Shown: in pieces, positions 1 through 10,120 of the stretch
Position numbering within the stretch: the first letter of the stretch is position 1
Layout of the letters: each line of letters opens with the position of its first letter
Assembly (NCBI GenBank): GCA_028752905.1
Contig: JAQNBH010000010.1
Span: forward strand, 13,721,984 to 13,785,983
DNA: 64,000 nt
Source of the DNA: Cladorhizidae sp. MBARI D1340-BT2
Taxonomy: Eukaryota > Porifera > Demospongiae > Poecilosclerida > Cladorhizidae
Direction: 5' to 3'
Notes under the pieces: model-generated
Seen by the model: only the letters and a program-made list of their open reading frames with translations
Databases searched by the model: none
Told to the model about the DNA's origin: nothing
Program-made: the position numbers and the translations under genes

Positions 1-110
1 AGGATCTCCAAGTATTTCACAGATATGGAGAACTAAGATAGTTTATTGCATGAAAATGAGTTACCCAGAAAAAAATCCCAACAAGAACAAACAGATTCAG
101 TCTTAATTAT

Positions 111-401
111 TTAAGTGGCACCCACTTCCCTGTCGAAACAACTGCCACAGTTCCACTCCTCCTCCCGGTTAATGATGGCTGATGGTGGTATCTGTGCACA
201 TGATTGGTGGAACCATTCACTACACTTGCTGCACTGTGCCACTGTGAGGGCACGGTCATGGGGTTGTCTGCAAACAGAGATCAATGGTTCCCTGAGAACA
301 GTCTTGAGCTTCTTGCTTGTGGCTTCCCGTCGGCATCCTTGAACAGGGAATAGTTTGATGTGAGATGTCTGGAAAGATCTCATCAGGTGGGACCGCATCA
401 A
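111..401 (-). pseudogene. Ginger1-like transposase copy 1: C-terminal PHD-like finger
   Basis: This frame follows the Ulp1-like domain. It begins with the end of the protease region (MRSHLMRSFQTS) and runs into a PHD-type cysteine pattern: VCRQPHD, then CSKC, WFHQSC and WNCGSC. A canonical PHD finger begins with two closely spaced cysteines. Here the first position reads Ser (ISVCRQ), so one zinc ligand looks lost in all three copies. Ginger1 transposases are known to carry extra C-terminal domains such as Ulp1 or OTU proteases. The attachment of a PHD-like finger is what I read here. The frame differs from the preceding Ulp1 frame, so either an intron or a frameshift separates them. Confidence 0.6.
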
Positions 402-881
402 ATGTTATTGTTGATGGGTCCACACCATTGCATAATGCGGTTGCAACAGCAATGGCAAATAAACCACAGGCATTGCCTCCAACCTGTTGATGCATGTATG
501 GTTTCTGTATGGTCAGGTGGCTTCCTTGATAGAATTCCATCCATGCCAGGCATTTTAGTGTATCCAGTTCTGCAATGATCCAACAACAATAAAGAACAAA
601 CAAACGAAACAACTATTAATTGTTTGTAGTATATAACTACTATTTATTTCACAAGAATTGATTGAATGGTAAAACGTACTGTACCTATTTTAGTGGGTTC
701 GTTGTTGTACCATACACATGGGCATCTTGCCATTAATATTGAGCTGTGAATCATATTTAGGTGAAATTGCCACTCTTGAAAGGCCCTGGTTCTTAATGTG
801 ATGCTTGAGTTGAGATACTATGCAAGTAAAAAATAGAGTATAGATTTCTAAGCTCACAACAGTAGTTATCAAGGAGCCCAA
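402..881 (-). pseudogene. Ginger1-like transposase copy 1: Ulp1-like protease, catalytic-Cys part
   Basis: The segment contains the C48 (Ulp1/SENP-like) nucleophile signature QQVGGNACGLFAIAVATALC, with the Cys codon at 466-468 and the oxyanion Gln shortly before it. An upstream piece near 720-830 reads SQLKHHIKNQGL, resembling the helix that joins the two halves of the protease domain in these elements. The pieces lie in different frames with an AT-rich gap between about 560 and 720, so either introns or decay separates them. The Ulp1 fold cleaves ubiquitin-like isopeptide bonds. The role of such domains in transposons is not established. Copy 3 has the same sequence, whereas copy 2 carries a 2-base insertion next to the Cys codon. 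Confidence 0.65.
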
Positions 882-2765
882 TTTTTAATTGAGAGGATTA
901 AAATAAAACAACACTGTTGGACCAATGACATTATTCAATTTCTAATGCATGTCATAAAAATTGTTGGAAATTGACAACAGTTAAATTCTTGATCCACCTA
1001 ATCAGAATGTGTAATTTTTTTTAAAGTTTAGCATATAAAATATTCTCATTCAAGTTATTTCTTACTGGTTCTTGTATAGAGGCTGTCATACACCCGCACA
1101 GTCCCCTTGGGCATTCCTATGCTGGACACACAGACCCAGTAGCTGCCAGTATTCATGATTTGGATATAATCCCGAACCGGAGTTCCAGTTATTGAGCCTC
1201 CACTTCCTAGTGCCACATACCCAATGGACTGGAAGCCACCCATCTTTGGAAACTTATTGCGAAGTAGAGCCTGCATCTCATCTATGTGTGTGTACTCTAG
1301 CCATGCTTCAGACAGCAGAATTAATAAAAAAAAGTCATCAGGGAATTTTCTGTAATGGACAGGTGGTTTGCAAGGCAAAGGTTTTCCAAGCATTCTAGGC
1401 ACAAGTTGTGTAACACTGGTTACAACACAGTCTGATGTTGGCTCACTAGAGACAGAGAGGTGTGTTTCTATCAGGTGGTGGGAGGACTGGACTATCTTTC
1501 TTAGTCTGTCAAATGAGTAGGCACTGCCTCTTCTCTGGACTCCCAGGGGAACCTGCATCACTCAACTCATCAGATGGTCCAAGGTTGTTCGAACTGGTGT
1601 TGTGTGACTGGATGGATGAAGGTATCTCATGTTGAACTGGCAACTCTCTAGTTAAGTAAGGCTTCAAGAGCCCGACATTAACCTTAACCTTCATTTGGGT
1701 TGTCATCCTGCTGTGTGCAGAGTCCCTTGGGTGAGACATCAACGATTACATAGGGTCCCAACCAGTCCTGGGCCAGCCTGTCTCCTTTCTTGATACCTTC
1801 CTTGCATTCCTCTTAAGGAAATGATAGTCAACAGGTTAGTAATATAAAAATTAAAATTAAAACCATCCAGTTAAGGTCGAGCGACAGATAAAAAAAAATA
1901 TCACAAGAAAACAGACAAGGACATTCTAAAATTTATCAAAACTCCGAAATACATCTATCCAGAAAATTTTATTATTCTTGGCCTTTCGATTTTTTTTCAG
2001 AAACAACAATGGGACTCTAATTTCATTCAGCTTATATAAAGGCACACATTAAAGGTACACATTAATTCATAAAAACATACCTATTGCAAAAGTAAAGCGC
2101 TTTAAGCCTCTTTTTTGCTTGGAATCGAAATAAGCTTTATGCTTCGCTTTAGCTTCTTCAATTTTCAACCATATCTTCTCATCCATGATATGTACCTATG
2201 TGATTACAAAGTAAAACAGATCTGTAACATGATTTTTTGGGAGTGCATCAAACATTTTCATTCAACTATTTGTCCCCCATTTTTTGTTACCAAAAAGTGT
2301 CAGCAATTCCATGTCACATATTTATGTTTGCCAGTCAGTTTTGTTCTTACATTTGCCACATGCTTCTCCAAATTAGATTGTACGTCTTCAGGAGACATAG
2401 TGAGTGAGATGTTTTCATAGAGAAGCTCCTGCTCATTCTCATGTTCTGCATTGATGGCTATGGAACCCCTAACTCTTCGGTAGAACATCAACACAAATGG
2501 CTGTTGCTTTGTTGAAGACTGGACACTTGTATTGGTACCATAACTTGTGGGGAGTACATATCTACATAAGTACACAAACATCATACATAGAAATCATAAC
2601 TACAAGCAGCACATTCAAGGTATATTCATCCTTTAGCTTAAGGCTTACACCAAAAACCACGTTTATATTTTTAGTATATAAGAATGTGGAAAATAATATA
2701 CCGTATTGCAATTTGATTTTGATCTCCATAAATGCTCTTAGTTTTGCATTTTATAATAAGTACCA

Positions 2766-3035
2766 CTAATTATAACAAGATCGGTTGGCACTTTTCTGTG
2801 CACTATCCTGACCATCCAGTAGTACCCTCTGCACATTTTTGTTTGCACTCCTGATACTTCTCTGATCGATTCCTGCATCTTCGCTAGTAGGCAGGGATCG
2901 TTTGAAGCACTTTCGAATGGTCACACTGTAGTCAGCTTCTTTCTCGCTAGTAAACCATCTGGCTTTTGGCTGCAATATGCACACGGAATGTTTTGTGCGA
3001 TAAAAAAGGTTGCGAGTATGTTTTGCGGATAACAA
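2766..3035 (-). other. Unassigned open frame inside a Ginger1 intron
   Basis: A lysine- and serine-rich frame (KEADYSVTIRKCFKRSLPT, then SANKNVQRVL) follows a good acceptor-like tract (CATATTGCAG, minus strand). It is preserved, with small in-frame changes, at 49322-49591 in copy 2. It lies between the integrase exons at 3499-3348 and 2561-2351, which already join in phase without it. It may be an alternative exon, the first exon of another gene, or chance. I do not recognise a family. Confidence 0.3.
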
Positions 3036-3146
3036 TACACTCGCAAAACTTAATCAAATTTTGTAGCAATATGGTAGCAATAACTACTAATAATGTAATT
3101 TTTTATGCCTTTTCATCATTAATTTTTTTAATATGTGTGTGTGTGT

Positions 3147-3169
3147 GGGTGGGTGGGTGGGAGGGTGGG
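3147..3169 (+). repeat. G-run array, potential G-quadruplex
   Basis: Six runs of three G are separated by single bases (GGGTGGGTGGGTGGGAGGG...), just after a (GT)n tract. The tract is kept, with longer G runs, at 49692-49714 in copy 2. It sits in an intron of the Ginger1-like gene on the strand opposite the gene. Confidence 0.5.
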
Positions 3170-3714
3170 TGTTTCAGTGTGAGAGGATTCATTGGAGAGA
3201 TTCTGGTGAGATTTTCTGGGTTAATCACAGATTAGCATGAAATGTGATATTGGCATCTATTGGAAGGTGGTGGTAATAGTAGAAATCTCTCTATTTATTA
3301 ACAAACTGTCAATCTTGAAAAATAATTATTAAATATTGGTAGCTTACTTGTTCCAGTCAGATTGAGCATCGTTTGTATACTTGGACATTGCCCTCTTAAG
3401 AGTTTGATTAGTCTGCTTATCTTGGCCATTGCTCTGAGGGTGATATGCTGAACATACCATCCGCTTCACTCCAAAAGCAGTCAAGACAACATCATTGAGC
3501 TGAGTTATCAAATAAGTTCACACAAACAGAACATTTCTCTGCATGAATATTTATCAAAAGGAAGCAAGGAGGAAATTTCCAGAGAATCAAGACTAAAGTC
3601 GTTAATAAAGTTATCTTAAATTGTGTTAAGTCTGCCTTGTACTGAATAGTCTAACTTTGCTCTTGTAAACAAATCCAACACATTTTCCTTGATTAATTTT
3701 CACTTCTCAGACCA

Positions 3715-4286
3715 TGTAACCGAAACTTCTTTCTGGCCAAGACGCGCTTTGCTCTTGCCAGATCCAAGTTCCCAGTCCGACGCCTGAACCTCTTCTAACC
3801 TCCCTGGCTAGAACCTCTCTTCAGACCAAACAACAAACACAGCAACCTTTGCCGTGTCGCTGATTAGCAAGAGTCTATTGCTAATATATCCCAATGACAA
3901 CGAATCAATGACAATATCAAGTGCTCTTACTCAATAACAATTCATACTCAATAAAGACAACTCTCACTTTTTAAAGCCCTCTCTCAATAGTATACAAAGT
4001 TCAGTCCTTTTATAATTACGAGCTACTTGTTCATTTTGACGTCACTTGTTTACAATGTGACTTCGTGGCAACCTATCAGGAGCTCGCTCCCGAATCCACG
4101 CAAGAGTTTCGTTATCTGTGTTCTCCTCCCAAGGTCGAACTCGCGATCGTTGATATCTTCCCACGTTCTCTTCATTAGTGTGGTTTGCCACGTTCTCCCC
4201 ATTCGTCTTGTGGTTTGCCATGTTCTCCCCATTCGTCTTGTGGTTTGCAGGAGCCAGGAATCTACCTGTCAGAGGTTTCTCTGATA
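3715..4286 (-). repeat. 3' LTR of the Gmr1-like element
   Basis: It is homologous to 8739-9280 and to the solo LTR at 50240-50810. On the minus strand LTRs begin TGTCAGAG and end GGTTACA; here the first bases have mutated to TATCAGAG. It has one more copy of a ~30-bp internal unit (gtggtttgccatgttctccc...) than the 5' LTR, around 4178-4250. Confidence 0.9.
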
Positions 4287-4300
4287 TTCCCTTTTCTTTG
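4287..4300 (-). other. Polypurine tract of the Gmr1-like element
   Basis: A minus-strand purine run (CAAAGAAAAGGGAA) directly abuts the 3' LTR, where plus-strand DNA priming is expected in LTR elements. Confidence 0.7.
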
Positions 4301-4301
4301 A

Positions 4302-5439
4302 TCATGAGCCCTGGTCACGAGACAATCCATCAGCATTGGCGTTTGCCATACCAGCTCTGTGGCTTACAGTGAACCGGTAAGACTGCAGTGCTAAAGCCCA
4401 TCTAGCCAATCTTCCATGTGCGTCTTTCAGGCTTTCAAGATGTGTGAGAGGGTCGTGATTGGTCTCAATGTGAAACGTTGTGCCTTGCAGGTAAGTCGTC
4501 CTAAAGTGCTTGACCCCCTGCACAATCGCTAAAGCCTCACGCTCTATAGCCGAGTACTTTAATTCCCTGGGTAGCAGTTTCTTCGAGCCAAAGGCTACAG
4601 GATGCTCGTCTCCAGCTTGATCTCTTTGGCTCAGCACGTATCCCAGTCCAGTGGCTGACGCATCCGTCTGTAGAGTGAACTTCCTCGCCCAATCCGGGGT
4701 CGTTAGCACTGGCTCACTAGTGAGCGCTTCTTTAAGCAAGTTAAAGGAATGTTCACACTCGTCACTCCATTCAACCGTATTACTTTTGTTTTTCCGGGTT
4801 AATTCGGTTAAGGGGTTGGCTATGGTGGAAAATGTGTGGATGAACCTACGGTAATAACCGCATAACCCAAGGAATGCCCGTACCTGCTTTTTAGTCTGTG
4901 GTTGGCTATATTCTTTCACTGCCTTAACTTTACATTCCAAGGGCCTTACTTCTCCGCCACCCACTATATGTCCCAAGTAGTTACACTTATTGACAGCGAA
5001 ACTACACTTTCTCTCTTTGATATGTAAACCTGATTCTCGTAATCTCTGCAACACTTCCTTTGGGTGACAGACGTGCTCATCCCATGTGTTACTACGTATT
5101 AGGATGTCATCCAGATAAGCAGTGGTAAAATCGTGTAATCCATGCAGCACGTGGTCCATCAGACGCAGAAATGTTGATGGCGCAGATACTAACCTAAAGG
5201 GCATGGTGTTGAACTGATACTTCCCGTAAGGTGTAATGAAGGCTGTTTTGGCCTTACTATCTTTTCCCATGGGAACCTGCTTTAGTGAGGTCTAGAGTGG
5301 TAATGTACCTCGCCCTCCCAATGTCATTGATTAAATCTTCAATGTGAGGTAAAGGGTACGGGCGTTTAACTTCCTGTAATCCACACACATACGAGTGGAT
5401 CCATCTTTTTTCTGTACTAACACGATAGGGGCTGCCCAA
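4302..5439 (-). pseudogene. Gmr1-like pol: reverse transcriptase and RNase H
   Basis: The RT palm begins with [24 protein letters not shown] (5439-5257 frame). About 8 bases where GYWQ is expected are missing, and it resumes in the next frame with VPMGKDSKAKTAFITPYGKY. The active-site box reads AYLDDILI, followed by the thumb (LGHIVGGGEV, VRAFLGLCGYYRRF). RNase H follows in the same frame: TDASATGLGYVLSQ (first Asp), IEREALAIV (Glu), then TNHDPL where TDHxPL is usual, so one catalytic Asp reads Asn. The frame ends ADGLSRDQGS, close to the purine tract. RT and RH lie downstream of the integrase, the reverse of normal gypsy order. The integrase C-terminus is about 150 codons upstream. Confidence 0.9.
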
Positions 5440-5576
5440 GGGCTCTTGGAGGGTTCAATGATATTGGTGTAATAAAGTCTTAATCTCCTCCCTTAGAAAT
5501 TCCCGTGCCGTATGTGCTAGCCTGTATGGTGGTTAACGAATTGAGGGGGAGTCTCCCGTGGTTATGTCATGACTAA

Positions 5577-7070
5577 CTAGGCACGTCCTCCCCGGGACGT
5601 CCTGTATGACATCCCTGTTTGGCTTGTTTGTGTGAGAGAGAGTGTGTGTAACTTTTCTACCTCATTCAACTCGAATGGGTCATCTATTTCCTGTTCCTTT
5701 GTCAGGAAGACTGCAGGGGCTGGTGAAGTCCAAAGCTTCATAGCATTTATGTGGAATGTCTTGTGACGCTTCCTACAGGCTCCAGTGTCTATCTGATATG
5801 TCACTTCTTGATTTTTTGGTGACTGCAAAAGGCCCCTGTCATTCATCATTCAGTAATTTGTTCTTTTGGGTTGGTCTAAACACTAGAACAAAATCACCCA
5901 CTTCAAAGTTTATTTCCACTACCCTCTTATCATGGTGGTACTTCTGCTTTTTCTTTTCTCTCTCCTCATTCTCTCTCGAGCAATGTCTCTTACAACTTCT
6001 ATGTTAGACCTCATGACCTCAATGTACTCAGTCACATCTGTCTCACACTGGTCTTCCTTCCCTTTCCAGAATCTCACACGTTCATCTATAGGCATTCTCA
6101 TTTCTCTGCCAAACAGTAACTTATAAGGGGAAAACCCTGTCGTGGCATGCACACTATATGAAAGGCAAGCACTTATCCAAGTCAACCTTACTGCTTTGTG
6201 TCAGTTTCCGTAAAAGCCTTTTAAGGGTAGAGTTAAAACGTTCCACCATACCATCCGTTTCTGGGTTGTATGAGGAAGTCCTAATCTGGTGTACCCCCGT
6301 AGTCTCACAAAATTGTTTAACTACTTTCGACATAAAATTTGTCCCATTATCTGTTAAGAGCTCCTGTGGAACTCCTACCATGGTTGTCAGATCTATTAGG
6401 CAATTCACCACAGTTTCAGCAGTGCTGTTTCTCAAGGCATAGGCTTCTGGCCACTTTGTGGTGTAATCCATGGCAACTAAGATATATTTGTTACCAGATT
6501 TAGACTTCTCCAAGGGGCCAAAAATGTCATCGCCATGCGTTGGAAAGGTTCGGTGAAAATGGGTAAGGGGTGTAAAGGTGGTTTGGCTAACACAGCTGTT
6601 TTTGCTTTCTGACACACAGGACAAGACATACATAATTCCCTTACATCTCTTCCCAGGCCAGGCTAATCCATCCTCCGACGAATCGCCTCCAATGTTCTCT
6701 CTGGACCAAAGTGTCCAGCCACCATTGAGTTGTGCCCTAACTGCAACACTTTGGTCCGAGCCAACTGCGGGACAACCACCAGATCCTTCCCTTGGTCCTG
6801 GTACGGTTTCCGAAGCAGAATCCCATCCTTCCAAAAGTAGGGGCTGTTCTCCTCGCTTGCCTTTTCACGAATCCTCTCCAACGTGGAGTCCGTCTGTTGG
6901 GCCAGCTTCAGCTGGTCTACTGAAATGGCCTCGAAAATGTTTTGCTCTTCATTCGTGATGTCACGTTTAGGATCTGGGTCATCTGGTTCTTGTTCTGCTT
7001 CTATCTCATTTGGCTCGAGTAGTTTAGGATTCATGTCACTAGAATCCATCCTTTGGTCATCTGAAGTCAC
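5577..7070 (-). pseudogene. Gmr1-like pol: integrase with zinc-binding, DDE core and GPF module
   Basis: An N-terminal HHCC region (LQLGHNSMVAGHFG, then a Cys pair near 6620) leads to the catalytic core. D1 is in the GDDIFGPL box, D2 in LTDNGTNF and E in DGMVERFNSTLK, so the triad is visible. After a frame change come STGFSPYKLLFGREM-like residues, a basic helix and a GPF module (EWQGPFAVTKK near 5870). A beta-rich tail (VTYQIDTGACRKRHKTFHIN) and an acidic linker precede RT. The core lies in 6834-6154, with neighbouring parts in two other frames, so at least three frameshifts are present. The reaction would be strand transfer of the cDNA ends. Confidence 0.88.
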
Positions 7071-7089
7071 TTCTGGGTCACCTTCTGCT

Positions 7090-7698
7090 TTACTTACTTA
7101 CAATGTCAACCGGGTCTAATGTATGTGTGACTGGCTGGTCTCGTTCTTGTTCCAGCTGTTCTTGTGCTGCAAGCTCGCTCTTTGCTTGCTCCCGGGCACG
7201 TGTCGTCAACATACATGATTTGGTTACATCGGGAGTTGGTGGAATCGAGTCTTCCTCCCTTAGTGCTTCCTTCAGAATTTTTTTTAAATGGGGAACATCG
7301 TGTCCCATTAACATATCCACTGTGATGTGCTCTGATACTCCCACAGCCATGTCGTGGTCCTTTCCTTCCAAAGTCAATGTGATCTTTGCGGCTGGGAAAA
7401 GCACTTTCCTTGAGCTGGCAGTGTGATAGGGGATCTTCCATGACAAATAATCCTTTGGGTTGATCCATCTGGGGTGCACAACCGACTTTATACAGCCTGT
7501 ATCGATCATACCAAGGACGGGACTCCCATTGACCTTGACTGATCTTGTCCACTTGGGCAAGTGTTCTTGTACACATACAAGGTTTGCTTCCTCAAGCTTG
7601 ACGCGACAATCTCTCTTGATATGGCCCTTCCATCCACATCTGAAACACTCGATCTGTTTCCGGTCTTCGGCTTTCCAATTACTGCTTCTCTCTTCCAT
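7090..7698 (-). pseudogene. Gmr1-like CCHC zinc knuckle and aspartic protease
   Basis: One open frame starts with a Gag-type zinc knuckle (CFRCGWKGHIKRDC, CX2CX4HX4C). It then has a retropepsin-like region (VLGMIDTGCIKSVVHPRW) with the DTG active site and a downstream GHDVPHLKKI that fits the second half of the fold. The protease precedes the integrase, not RT. The frame stays open to 7090, where an acidic linker leads to the integrase zinc region in 7070-6663. Confidence 0.85.
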
Positions 7699-8225
7699 AG
7701 GTCTCGACTTGTTGGTAGTTGCCGGGCTGGGCTGGAACGTTCCCTTTGTTCAGGTCTCCTCGGATCTACTTCTCTTCGCTGGTTCCCAAGATACCTCGAC
7801 ACAGCTTCTGCAAGGTCTTCGAATGTCTCTGGTTGCAAATTCCTCATTTGGACCTCTAACTATCTAGGTAATTTTCTCAAGGACAGTTCATACAAGACAG
7901 CATTAAATGCTGTCTTTCCCGTCGATTCAATCCATTGAGTGAAAGATTGTCGGTACGTACTGAACCAGAGGTCGGAATTGCTGGAGTCGAAAGGATATTA
8001 GAATGTCTTCTTCCGATAAGTGTCTGCAGAGATGTGGTAAGTCGCCAGGAGGGTCCGTTTGACTACTTCGTAGTTCAATTGGTCTAGAGCAAATAGGTTC
8101 GACACGGCGGTCAGACCTTGTCCTGACAATGAGCTTCTTAGGTGGGCACTCCATTGTGCTCTAGGCCACTCTCCAACCTTCGCTGTCACTTCGAATGTTT
8201 CCAGGTAAGCACCAATATAGTCCAC
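7690..8225 (-). pseudogene. Gmr1-like Gag with SCAN-like C-terminal capsid helices
   Basis: The frame at 8225-7998 reads like a capsid N-terminal region (IGAYLETFEVTAK, EWPRAQWSAHL). After a frame change, 7950-7780 reads LYELSLRKLPR and LQPETFEDLAEAVSRYL, an arrangement like the SCAN domain of vertebrate zinc-finger proteins. SCAN is known to derive from Gmr1-family Gag, which supports the clade assignment made from pol order. The start codon cannot be fixed, and several frameshifts are present. The 5' leader runs from about 8230 to 8715. Confidence 0.75.
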
Positions 8226-8715
8226 CTTTTCGACAAACTTCTGGGAGGGGGAACTACTACTGGGGCAGGTATAGGGGGTTGGTGGCTTCAGTCAGCGCTT
8301 GGATCCATCTATCCTGTTGTTCAGCTGCATGACCCCGGTCCTCCTGCCTTTGCTCTTCCATTCTCTCAGGTCTGTTCCATCTCCACCCAACGATCCATGA
8401 ATCTGTCCAGTTTCCCTTGTTATTGACGTTCAGGGGTCCCTAGTGTATTATCGCTCGGCAACCGGCGGTCTTCTCCCGGTCGAGACATCTCCAACAGACA
8501 CACAATAAGAGTCGTTGACAGCAAAATGCCAACTAATAATAAATAAAACTTAAATATGCAAACAAAACAACGACAAGCCTAACTGGTCAGAGTGGGTTTT
8601 CAGGTCCCGTAAGCACAATGCTCGAACCGTTCTCCATATACTGAGATAGCTACTCGGCTAAGTACCTCCAACTAGATCCTGACCTAACCGAAATTTGGGA
8701 TGCTCCTCTTTGATT

Positions 8716-8733
8716 ATCCCACCGCTGCCACCA
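8716..8733 (-). other. Primer-binding site, tRNA-Leu type
   Basis: The plus strand reads atcccaccgctgccacca, which matches the 3' end of eukaryotic tRNA-Leu (AAG type) including CCA over all 18 bases. It lies 5 bases inside the 5' LTR boundary, the expected position for minus-strand DNA priming. Confidence 0.85.
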
Positions 8734-8738
8734 ATGAA

Positions 8739-9280
8739 TGTAACCGAAACTTCTTTCTGGCCAAGATGCGCTTTGCTCTTGCCAGATCCAAGTTCCCCGT
8801 CCGACGCCTGAACCTCTTCTAACCTCCCTGGCTAGAACCTCTCTTCGGACCAAACAACAAACACAGCACCCTTTGCCGTGTCGCTGATTAGCAAGAGTCT
8901 AGTGCTAATATATCCCAAGGACAACGGATCAATGACAATATCAAGTGCTCTTACTCAATAACAATTCGTACTCAATAAAGACAACTCCCACTTTTTAACG
9001 CCCTCTCTCAATAGTATACAAAGTTCAGTCCTTTTATAATTACGAGCTACTTGTTCAGTTTGACGTCACTTGTCTTCAAGGTGACTTCGTGGCAACCTAT
9101 CAGGAGCTCGCTCCCGAATCCATGCAAGAGTTTCGTCATCTGTGTTCTCCTCCCAAGGTCAAACTCGCAATCGTTGATATCTTCCCACGTTCTCTGCATT
9201 CGTGTGGTTTGCCATGTTCTCCCCATTCGTCTTGTGGTTTGCAGGAGCCAGGAATCTACCTGTCAGAGGTTTCTCTGACA
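8739..9280 (-). repeat. 5' LTR of the Gmr1-like element
   Basis: This 542-bp LTR starts TGTCAGAG and ends GGTTACA on the minus strand. It is followed by the primer site on one side and the gacca target duplication on the other. It is one ~30-bp internal unit shorter than the other two LTR copies in the window. Confidence 0.9.
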
Positions 9281-10055
9281 GACCACATACATGTCATGTC
9301 ATGAACACAGATGGCAACAGTTTTATTAAGTTAGTTAGCTGGTATATAAATTCATTCCCCTGATCCATTATCATTTTTGGGGGAGGACCATAACTGTAGA
9401 TGAGCTCGAGTAGAATGCTTGCGACATCACCAGCTGACTTGGACTTGATTGGCCGAGCAAATACCCACTTGGTAAAGAGATCTGTAGCAGTGCAGACATC
9501 TATGGCCTATTTCTGTGGCCGCAAATGGGCCAATGAGGTCTATACCCAAAATCTCCCATCTGTAAGTATTTGCAACATGATTTTAAGCAAATCAGATGTG
9601 CCTGATTTTATGCAGTTTAATTATTATATAGTGCATAAGATTTGGATTGGTAAAGGATCAAATAACTTGTTTCATCATAATTGAAAATAAAATTAACCAA
9701 AAAATTATTCAATTTCAATTTAATCTGTGTTTTTTAATCTGTGTATATATAATATATATGTAGCATCTCTTATTTTTAAATCACCCTATATACTAACTTG
9801 TCCAATATCAGACCTATTCATGCAGCCTAAAAGTTTAGGCTTCTCTTGCCTACATTTTAAAATGCGTTAGCACTCTAATGTAGGGTTGGCAGGTCAGAGG
9901 TCATTCAGCAATACAAACTAAAACTCGCCATATACTCGATTCTATCCCTATACAGACCCTAAAAAAAGTATGTCGCAGTAATCCTTCCAACAATATAGCA
10001 CACAGAAGCGCAGTTCTCCAAACTAAAAAAAAAGTCGGAAAAATGATGCGTAAAA

Positions 10056-10072
10056 TCATCATCAGCATCATT

Positions 10073-10120
<48 letters not shown>
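10056..10120 (+). repeat. (ATC)n microsatellite
   Basis: A near-perfect ATC run of about 60 bases lies in an intron. It is also present in copy 2 at about 51566-51639. It produces spurious poly-Met frames. Confidence 0.95.

Larger units (their letters stand above)
1055..3499 (-). pseudogene. Ginger1-like transposase copy 1: integrase C-terminal half, GPY/F module and Ulp1 N-terminal half
   Basis: Read on the minus strand, exon 3499-3348 encodes the end of the integrase core (SAYHPQSNG..., TNQTLKRAMSKYTND). It ends AA|GTAAG and continues in phase into exon 2561-2351 (TSVQSSTKQQPFVLMF, then an acidic helix). Next comes exon 2195-2081 (KIEEAKAKHKAYFDSKQKRG). Around 1830-1510 lies the GPY/F module (WLGPYVIVDVSPKGLC) and VNVGLLKPYL, split between two frames. 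From 1561 to 1055 one open frame holds the linker and the first half of a Ulp1-like protease (AWLEYTHIDEMQALL, then VRVYDSLY with the catalytic Asp). The protease His position reads Tyr (GSYWVC). The expected catalytic Glu of the integrase reads Lys (NGQDKQ, versus NGQDER in copy 2). Copies 1 and 3 lack about 10 bases at the start of the GPY/F exon. The gene is dead in this copy. Confidence 0.75.
3715..9280 (-). mobile_element. Full-length Gmr1-like Ty3/gypsy LTR retrotransposon
   Basis: The element is 5566 bp with two LTRs of 542-572 bp and a 5-bp target duplication (gacca at 3710-3714 and 9281-9285). On the minus strand the order is 5' LTR, primer site, gag, CCHC and protease, integrase, reverse transcriptase, RNase H, purine tract, 3' LTR. 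Integrase before RT is the order of Ty1/copia, yet the RT and integrase sequences are Ty3/gypsy-like, including a GPF module. This combination defines the Gmr1 clade described in deuterostomes. Frames are broken in several places, so the copy is inactive. It sits in an intron of the Ginger1-like gene. Copy 2 of the segmental repeat has only a solo LTR at the same site. Confidence 0.9.

Noticed and set aside
1..2222. Terminal redundancy of a circular or viral molecule, because the window ends match
   Set aside because: The same sequence also occurs at 46578 in a third, diverged copy, and the content is nuclear and intron-rich. Segmental duplication explains it.
3715..9280. Ty1/copia classification based on IN before RT
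   Set aside because: RT, RNase H and the integrase GPF module are Ty3/gypsy-like. Gmr1-type order explains the layout.
9901..10119. Minus-strand frame starting with a long Met run (also 51417-51638)
   Set aside because: It is the translation of the (ATC)n microsatellite and has no coding support.
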